In this document: one piece after another, positions 58,206 to 64,000 of the stretch
Position numbering within the stretch: the first letter of the stretch is position 1
Layout of the letters: each line of letters starts with the position of its first letter
From: Alligator mississippiensis
Lineage: Eukaryota > Chordata > Crocodylia > Alligatoridae
Assembly (NCBI RefSeq): GCF_030867095.1
Contig: NC_081831.1
Coordinates: 22,358,001 to 22,422,000, forward strand
Reading direction: 5' to 3'
DNA length: 64,000 nt
Notes under the pieces: model-generated
Databases searched by the model: none
Seen by the model: only the letters and a program-made list of their open reading frames with translations
What the model was told of the DNA's origin: nothing
Translations under genes and position numbers: made by a program

Positions 58206-59368
58206 CAGCTGGAGAGAAACCCAGGCTGAGGAGGGGGCACTGGGCAGGCTCTATGCATGGTGGGGGCTGCGTGCACCCTGCACATCTGTGCATGTGTATC
58301 ACATATGTGCTGTGTGCGCGTGCCTGGCACACCTGTGAGGCACATGTGTGCATGCATCATGCATGTGCTGTGTGTATGTGTGTTCTTCATGTCCCAGCTG
58401 AGTGGGCATGGAGCATGTGCAAGCATGTGCCTTGCATGTGCCCCCTTGCTATGCACATTCAGTGTATGTATGTGCCTGACCTTGCAAGTCCCAAGCCATG
58501 CCCCCCCGCTCCCATTGCTGGGCAGGCCTGTCCCAGCGTTGTCTTTGGAGGGGGATAGCAGGGGGAGTTCTTCAGGGTCTCCCTCCGCCTTGTGGCAGCA
58601 GTTGGCAGCTGTGGGCAGAGGCAGCAGCAGATGAAGGGTTAATGCTGGGTCCTGAGTCATGCAAACACCTGGAGCCTTGGGGGTGGGGGCTAGGAGCAGG
58701 TGCTGCCCCCCCCCACCCCAAGGCCTCTCTCTTCCCAGGTGCAGCAGCTCAGGTGGGCAGGGTCCCCTGGCAGGAGCCATGCCAGGCACTGCACAAACAG
58801 CCCCTGTTCCATGGAGCTTGGACACAGAAACTGAGGCACAGGGAGGGGGCAGCTGCGATCCTGAGGGGGAGGGGAGCAGTGGAGCCTGCCCAGTCCCCCA
58901 CATCCCTTGGCTGGGCCCCTCCTAGCCCCCTCCATCTTCCATCTTGCATGGCCCGTGACTGACACATGCACACACCAGCCGGCTCAGGCTGCATGCTGAT
59001 GTCACTGTTGCCACAGACACTGAGACCCGGGCGGGGCCTTGGGCTTCCTGTGAGAGTTGCAACCCAGCCCCCGGCTCTCCCCCTACCCACCCAGCGCCTC
59101 CCTGGGTGTGCATAGATACACACATGTGCATAAGAGGGGTTGTATGCACCCTCATATGTGTACACTGAGCTTGCACATATATGTGTACATGTGTCGGGCT
59201 TGCCCGGCACAGGTGTGTGCCCCAGCCTTGCACATGCAGTCGCTGCTGGCACATTGGGTGTGCAATGGTTTCATGTGTGCATGTGCCGGGCTTGCACACC
59301 AATGCTGGATTCATTGCATGAGAGGGAGTTTGCACAAGAGGGAGCTGGGCCAGGATGTGTGAGCACAT

Positions 59369-59416
59369 GGGGAAGGGAAGGGAAGGGAAGGGAAGGGAAG
59401 GGAAGGGAAGGGAAAG
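59369..59416 (+). repeat. (GGGAA)n microsatellite
   Basis: About nine GGGAA units in a PDE4A intron. Confidence 0.95.
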
Positions 59417-60354
59417 GGGTGACACGTGCGTGTGAGGTGGTGCAGGTGCCTCAGGCTTGCATGTGCAGGTGCAAAGGACCATGCGCTGCTGCCCTCTGCT
59501 GGGCGACTCCAATCCACCTGGTCATAACTACAACCCAGGGCCCTGGTCCAGGCCTCCTTAGGCCTTGCTAATGAGGACATAGCCCTGAGGCCAGTGAGGT
59601 GAGGGCTGTGGGTCAGGAGTGATGGGCAGTGGCAAGGCTAAGACATCAGGAGGCTGCAGTTCAGGAATGAAGCCATGCCAGGCCATATCAGACCCCATCG
59701 CTGTGGGCCCATTGGCACCAAGGCAGGACCCTGAGTGCACGGGGCGGGGAGCCTGGGGGGGCGGAGCTGAGGGGGGCAGGGCGGAGCCAGGGGAGCAGGA
59801 CAGGGGGGCTGAGGCCTGGGACTGCTGCTTTCCTTCTGCTGCAACTGAAAGCGAAAGGGTCCTGGGGCAGAGGAAGCCCTGAAGCAGGTGCTTCCGGGTG
59901 CTTTCCCCGGCCTCCGGCCCTGGGGGGCCCTGTCGTTGGGGACGGGGAGCCGTGCTCTACGGCCAGGCTCCCCGGCCCTTTCCTGCCTGGTCACGGGCAC
60001 TTCCGCCCTGCGCAGAGCCCAATGCGGCACAGCTGGGGGGTGGCCAGGCACCCACATGGCTTTGGGCTGGGCCCCACGGGATCCCCCCCCACCCCATGAC
60101 CCCCCAGGCCCTCCCCCCTCCATGGCCCTGCCCTGCACCTCGCTGCACCCCCACAGGTGAGTGGGCACCACCACTGCCCATGGGCCCTGGCCTGGGGGGG
60201 CAGGGTAGCACCCCTCTGGCTCCTCCCAGGGAGCAGCAGTTGGAGGGGAAGGAGTCCCCCCAAGTGAGGGCAGGAGGGGTCTGTGCTGCACCGTCTCTGA
60301 GCAGGCCTGCAGGAGTGAACGGGCTTGTGAAGCACCCGCAGAGCTGGGCTGGCA

Positions 60355-60545
60355 CTGGGTTGCGGGTTGGGAGTGAGGGACACTGAGTTCATGGCAGAGG
60401 GCTGTGGATCGAGAGTGAAGGGCACCTGCTCGGCTGGGGGCTGGGGGTCAGGAGTGAGGGGCACCCACTGGGATGGTGGCTGCAGGTCTGAAGTGAGGGG
60501 CACCCCCTGGTACGGGTCAGGAGTGAGGGGCACCATTTCACCCAT
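60355..60545 (+). repeat. Minisatellite, unit GTCAGGAGTGAGGGGCAC, copy B
   Basis: Five diverged units with the same core as 40040-40315. The array ends about 25 bases before the acceptor of the UCR1 exon at 60570, overlapping the likely branch-point area. An isolated unit lies near 59608. Confidence 0.85.
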
Positions 60546-60569
60546 TCTCACCTCTTCTCTTTCCTCCAG

Positions 60570-61639
60570 CCTGGAGTCAGAGAATGGGCCGTGGGGGGGC
60601 CGGAGCCCACTGGAGCCGCAGGCGAGCCCAGGGCTGGTGCTGGCCCCAAGCTTCCCACAGAGCCAGCGGCGTGAGTCCTTCCTGTACCGCTCTGACAGCG
60701 ACTATGACATGTCCCCCAAGACCATGTCCCGCAACTCCTCAATCACCAGTGATGCGTGAGTCCCCCCCCAGCCTCTCCCCCCCCAGCTCTCCCCCCACCC
60801 CACACTGACCCCCTCTCTTTCCCCCACAGCCACGCTGAGGACTTTATCGTCACCCCCTTTGCCCAGGTAGGTCAGGGTGGTGGGTGGGAAGATCGCGGAG
60901 GGTGGGAGTGGCAGCGCCACAGGGCCTGTGGGGGAGCCAAGCAACAGGGGTATCAGCCCTCAGGGGGGCCCTGCCCCTGCCCTGCCCCCCAGCACTGATC
61001 TCCCACCCCCTCCTGCAGGTACTGGCCAGTCTGCGCAGCGTCCGGAGCAACTTCTCCATCTTGGCCAATGTGCCCACACCCACAACCAGCAAGTGAGTGA
61101 CCCCCACCCCCCGGGAACTCCCAATCTGTCAGAGCTACCCTGAGATCACCCCAGGAGCTGGGCCTCTACTGTCCCCCCACAACCCAGTGCCCCCTAGTGC
61201 AGAGGCATCCCGTGTGCCTTGCCGGGGAGTCGGGGGACCAGCAGGCACTGAGGTCATGTCGTTCCCCGCAGGAGGTCGCCCGTGGGCAGCCAGCCACCTG
61301 TTTGCAAGGCCACGCTGTCAGGTAATGGGTCACAAGGGGTTAATCCCCCCATTCCCCCCTCCCTGGTTGGGCCTGGGTCACCCCAGTGTGGGGGGGGGCA
61401 CCTTTTGGTGCCCCCTCACCCCATGCAGTTAATTTTCACTGTGCTGGGATGTGCAGGGAGGCAGCCTCTGCCCCCGTACCCCCCCGCCTTGAACCCTCCC
61501 TCACTGGTCCCTGCCCCCCCACTCAGAGGAGACGTACCAGCAGCTGGCCAAGGAGACACTGGAGGAGCTAGACTGGTGCCTGGACCAGCTGGAAACCATC
61601 CAGACCTACCGCTCCGTCAGCGAGATGGCCTCCAACAAG
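60570..61639 (+). CDS. PDE4A: PDE4A common UCR1 and start of UCR2, five exons
   Basis: PDE4A hydrolyses cAMP; UCR1 and UCR2 together control dimer formation and activity in the long forms. Exons: 60570-60755, 60830-60866, 61019-61092, 61272-61321, 61527-61639, all GT/AG and phase-consistent. UCR1 shows [40 protein letters not shown] (RRES is the PKA site that activates long forms), [31 protein letters not shown] and NFSILANVP. The linker is [18 protein letters not shown]2 begins [37 protein letters not shown]. The next exon (FKRMLNREL in human) and the catalytic domain are beyond the right edge. Confidence 0.97.
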
Positions 61640-62199
61640 GTGGGCACAGGGCAGAGGGGCAGTGCAGGCAGCCCCACTGTATTGTGGGTCACCTGGGGTG
61701 GGTGGTAGCAGTGGGATCCCAGGTCGGGAACTTGCATAGCCGGGCATGTGGAACAGTGCCTGTGGGGGTGTCCTGGCATGCGTGTGCCCTGCCCCTCCAT
61801 GGTCAAGAGCCCACAAGCCCTGGTGCATGTGTGCATGTGCGTGTGTGGGCACCTGCTGCTGAGTGTGCAGGGGTGGGACATGTGCAAAGGTCTGAGGGCA
61901 TGTGTGGGCATGACTCCGTGTGTAAGTTCCTGACTGCATGTACAGGGGCATGACTGCTTGTGTGTGCATATTGGCATGGAAACAGCCCCCCCTTACAGCA
62001 GGGTTTGGGGCAGGGGCCTTCTGGGGGAGGCTATGGAAGGGGCAGTGGCACCCCGTACTGGAGATGGCGGTTGTGGCTGGTTCAGGGACCAGTGGGGCTG
62101 GGGCACAGCTTGTCTGGATGTGCCATGGGACACATGGATTCTCAACCCAGCTGAAGGGTCCTGATGCCCAGGCCATGGTGGGGGAGTAGGGGGCTGGGA

Positions 62200-62410
62200 G
62201 CCCAGATGCCTGAGTTCTCTCCAGCTATAAGAGGGGAGTGGAATCTAGGATGGGGTTAGAGTAGGGAGGGTGGCTTCGAACCAGGTAGGGGAGGAGGCTG
62301 GGAGCTCGGATGCCTGGGTTCTCTTCAGTTCTGGGAGGGCAGGAGGGCTGGGGGATCAGAGCAAGGGGGTGGAGGGAGGGCCTGGGAGCCAGGACACCTG
62401 GGTTCTTCCG
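62200..62410 (+). repeat. SINE-derived GATGCCTGGGTTCTC cluster
   Basis: Three plus-strand copies of GGGAGC(C/T)(C/A)GGATGCCTGGGTTCT-like sequence (near 62200, 62300 and 62390) lie upstream of the A1 promoter. Confidence 0.6.
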
Positions 62411-62519
62411 CCAGGCCCACCCCTCCCTATATCTGGGGGGGATGCCATGTCCCAGCCTTGCTGTCTCCTGGGAGGGCAGTCCCTTTCTCCCCCATTCCTG
62501 AGGATCCCCCCACCCCCAA

Positions 62520-62958
62520 GTGCACAGGCCCCACCCCTGCCAGTGCGGCCCCTCCCCCCTGACATCACAGCCGGTGCTGCAGTGAGCCAGGCCTGGCCAG
62601 GATGTGGCTGCCGGGGCACCCGTCGCCCCAGTGACCACTGCCCCGGCGACGGGGGCGGAGCTGCCGCATCCCCATCCCGCTGGTCCAGCCCCCCCCCCCC
62701 AGTGCCCCAGTGCATTGTGGGCATCTCCCCGCTCCTCTATCAACGCGGCATCCCCCCCGGCGCAGGCCACGGCCCCCCCCGGCCCCCAGCCTGCCCCCTG
62801 CCACCATGTGACGGGTCACTGGGGCCTGCGCTGTGGGGGGGAGGCCTTGCCCCCCCCCCCCACCAAATCCCACCATGCTGGGGGCCGGCTGGGGGCAGTG
62901 AGTGGGGGGCTAGGGAGACACGTCAGGGGGGCCGGGGGGGCCCCCAGACCCGCGGAAG
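62520..62958 (+). promoter_or_regulatory. PDE4A: Internal promoter region of PDE4A1
   Basis: A CpG-richer stretch upstream of the A1 exon contains a GC box (GGGGGCGGAG near 62654) and a CRE-like TGACATCA at 62560. It is followed by long C and G runs. In mammals A1 also uses its own intronic promoter. Confidence 0.6.
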
Positions 62959-63024
62959 ATGCCCCTGGTCGATTTCTTCTGTGAGACCTGTGCCAAGCCA
63001 TGGCTGGTGGGCTGGTGGGATCAG
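62959..63024 (+). CDS. PDE4A: PDE4A1 super-short-form first exon (22 codons)
   Basis: ATG opens MPLVDFFCETCAKPWLVGWW then DQ, donor ATCAG|GTAAGG at phase 0. Human PDE4A1 (RD1) has MPLVDFFCETCSKPWLVGWW DQ, so only one residue differs (Ala for Ser at 12). The PWLVGWW part is the TAPAS-1 membrane anchor that inserts into phosphatidic-acid-rich Golgi membrane with calcium. Phase 0 fits joining to the same next exon that follows 61639 in long forms, which drops UCR1 and half of UCR2. Confidence 0.97.
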
Positions 63025-63359
63025 GTAAGGGGATGCTGGGGGGGCACAATGTAGGTTGGGGGGACCGAGGGTTGTTCTGGGGACCTTGGCAAGGTCCAGC
63101 GAAGGGGGGGTGGTGCTGGCACCGTGTGTGGTGGGTGGGAGGGATGTCACGTCCTTCTAGCGACTGCACAATGTCACATCGGTGGCGCCGAGGCCCCTGC
63201 AGCCCCCGTGGGTCCCCAGCTGTCCTGGAGGCAGGGGCAGGGACAGGAGCAAGGTGGGGGGATGTGGGGCCTGGAGTGGAGGATATAGGCTGGGGTGGAG
63301 GTGGGTGTCCAGGCTCCTGTTGTTTGGAGGGTGCCTGTGCATCCAGGGGGGGCTGGGCT

Positions 63360-63660
63360 GCGCGTGTGCATGCATGTGTGTGTGTGTGTGGTCAAGGAAG
63401 GCTGGGTTGTGTGTGTGTGTGTGTGTGCGCACGCGCGTGCGCGCATCAGTGGTTGGGCTGTATGCATGTGTATGCGTGTGTGTGTGTTCAGGGAAGGCTG
63501 GGTTGTATGTGTATGTGTGTGTATGTCTGTCCAGGGGATGCTGGGCTCTGTGTGCGCATCTAAGTGTGTCTTTGAGTGTGTGTGTGTCCGTGGGGGGTAG
63601 GAGAGAAGGGCTGTGGGTCTGCGTTTCTGTTGTGTGTGCATGTACGTGTACACACGTATG
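63360..63660 (+). repeat. TG-rich Z-DNA-prone tract
   Basis: (TG)n runs and GTGCGCGCATC words with interspersed GGAAGGCTGGG and GGGATGCTGGG give a loose ~60-base tandem structure. It lies in the intron after the PDE4A1 exon. Confidence 0.75.
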
Positions 63661-64000
63661 TGCACCCAGGGCCTTGGTGTTGGGGGGTTTTGAGGCACGC
63701 CTCCTGCAGCTCTAGGCATGTTCCTGGGGGTTGTTTTGTTCCTCCCCCCTCACTCCCTTCCCCCAGGCCTGGCAATGGCAGGAGTCCTGGCTGGGGTATG
63801 ACATGGGGACAGGGCTGTCCACTGCTGGGTGTGGGGGGAGACCTGTTGCCTCACAGCCCCATCTTCCCTGATACTGTGCCCCACACCAAGCCCAGCTGTC
63901 CCCACAGCCCCAGAGCCAGGGAAGGACCCAGGCATCTGGGCTCCCAGCCCTCCCTGCTCCACCCCAGCCCCCACTCCCCTATCTAAGAACACAAGTTCTG

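Overview
The window is vertebrate nuclear DNA from a sauropsid, most likely a crocodilian. It holds spliced genes with GT/AG introns and CpG-island promoters. It also carries CR1 LINE tails of the type ending in GGTCCCTTC(T/C)GACCC and ACTATGAAA, many tRNA-derived SINE pieces and GC-rich minisatellites. The taxon is inferred from repeat style and protein divergence, not from a database match.

Four genes lie in the order known from human 19p13.2. (1) RAVER1, minus strand, only its first two coding exons (137-3629). (2) TYK2, minus, complete: 23 coding exons from 19220 to 6852, joining in frame to 1184 aa, with a non-coding first exon in a CpG island near 22.1 kb. (3) CDC37, minus, complete: 8 exons from 34087 to 26206, 376 aa, poly(A) signal at 25865. 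(4) PDE4A, plus, 5' half only, from about 38 kb past the right edge. ICAM3, which lies between RAVER1 and TYK2 in human, is not here.

The PDE4A part is a chain of alternative first exons. They are a two-exon PDE4B1/PDE4D7-like start (40569-40610 plus 41829-42061), the A4/A5 exon (45686-45966), an A11-like exon (53537-53784), an A10-like exon (56149-56249), the shared UCR1/UCR2 exons (60570-61639), and the super-short A1 exon (62959-63024). All four long-form starts end in phase 2 and join the same UCR1 exon. The PDE4B1-like start is the best candidate for something undescribed, since I know of no named PDE4A isoform with it.

TYK2 is a cytokine-receptor kinase, CDC37 is the HSP90 co-chaperone that loads kinases, and PDE4A ends cAMP signals. 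They are neighbours by old synteny, not an operon.

Other structure: a solo LTR with matching short flanks (4154-4457), a non-autonomous hAT element with perfect 8-bp target duplications (42214-42400), three CR1 tails, a ~540-bp repeat present twice in CDC37 introns, several minisatellites including one unit shared by two places 20 kb apart in PDE4A, evenly spaced CCAAT boxes in two promoters, and a perfect CRE palindrome in a PDE4A intron.
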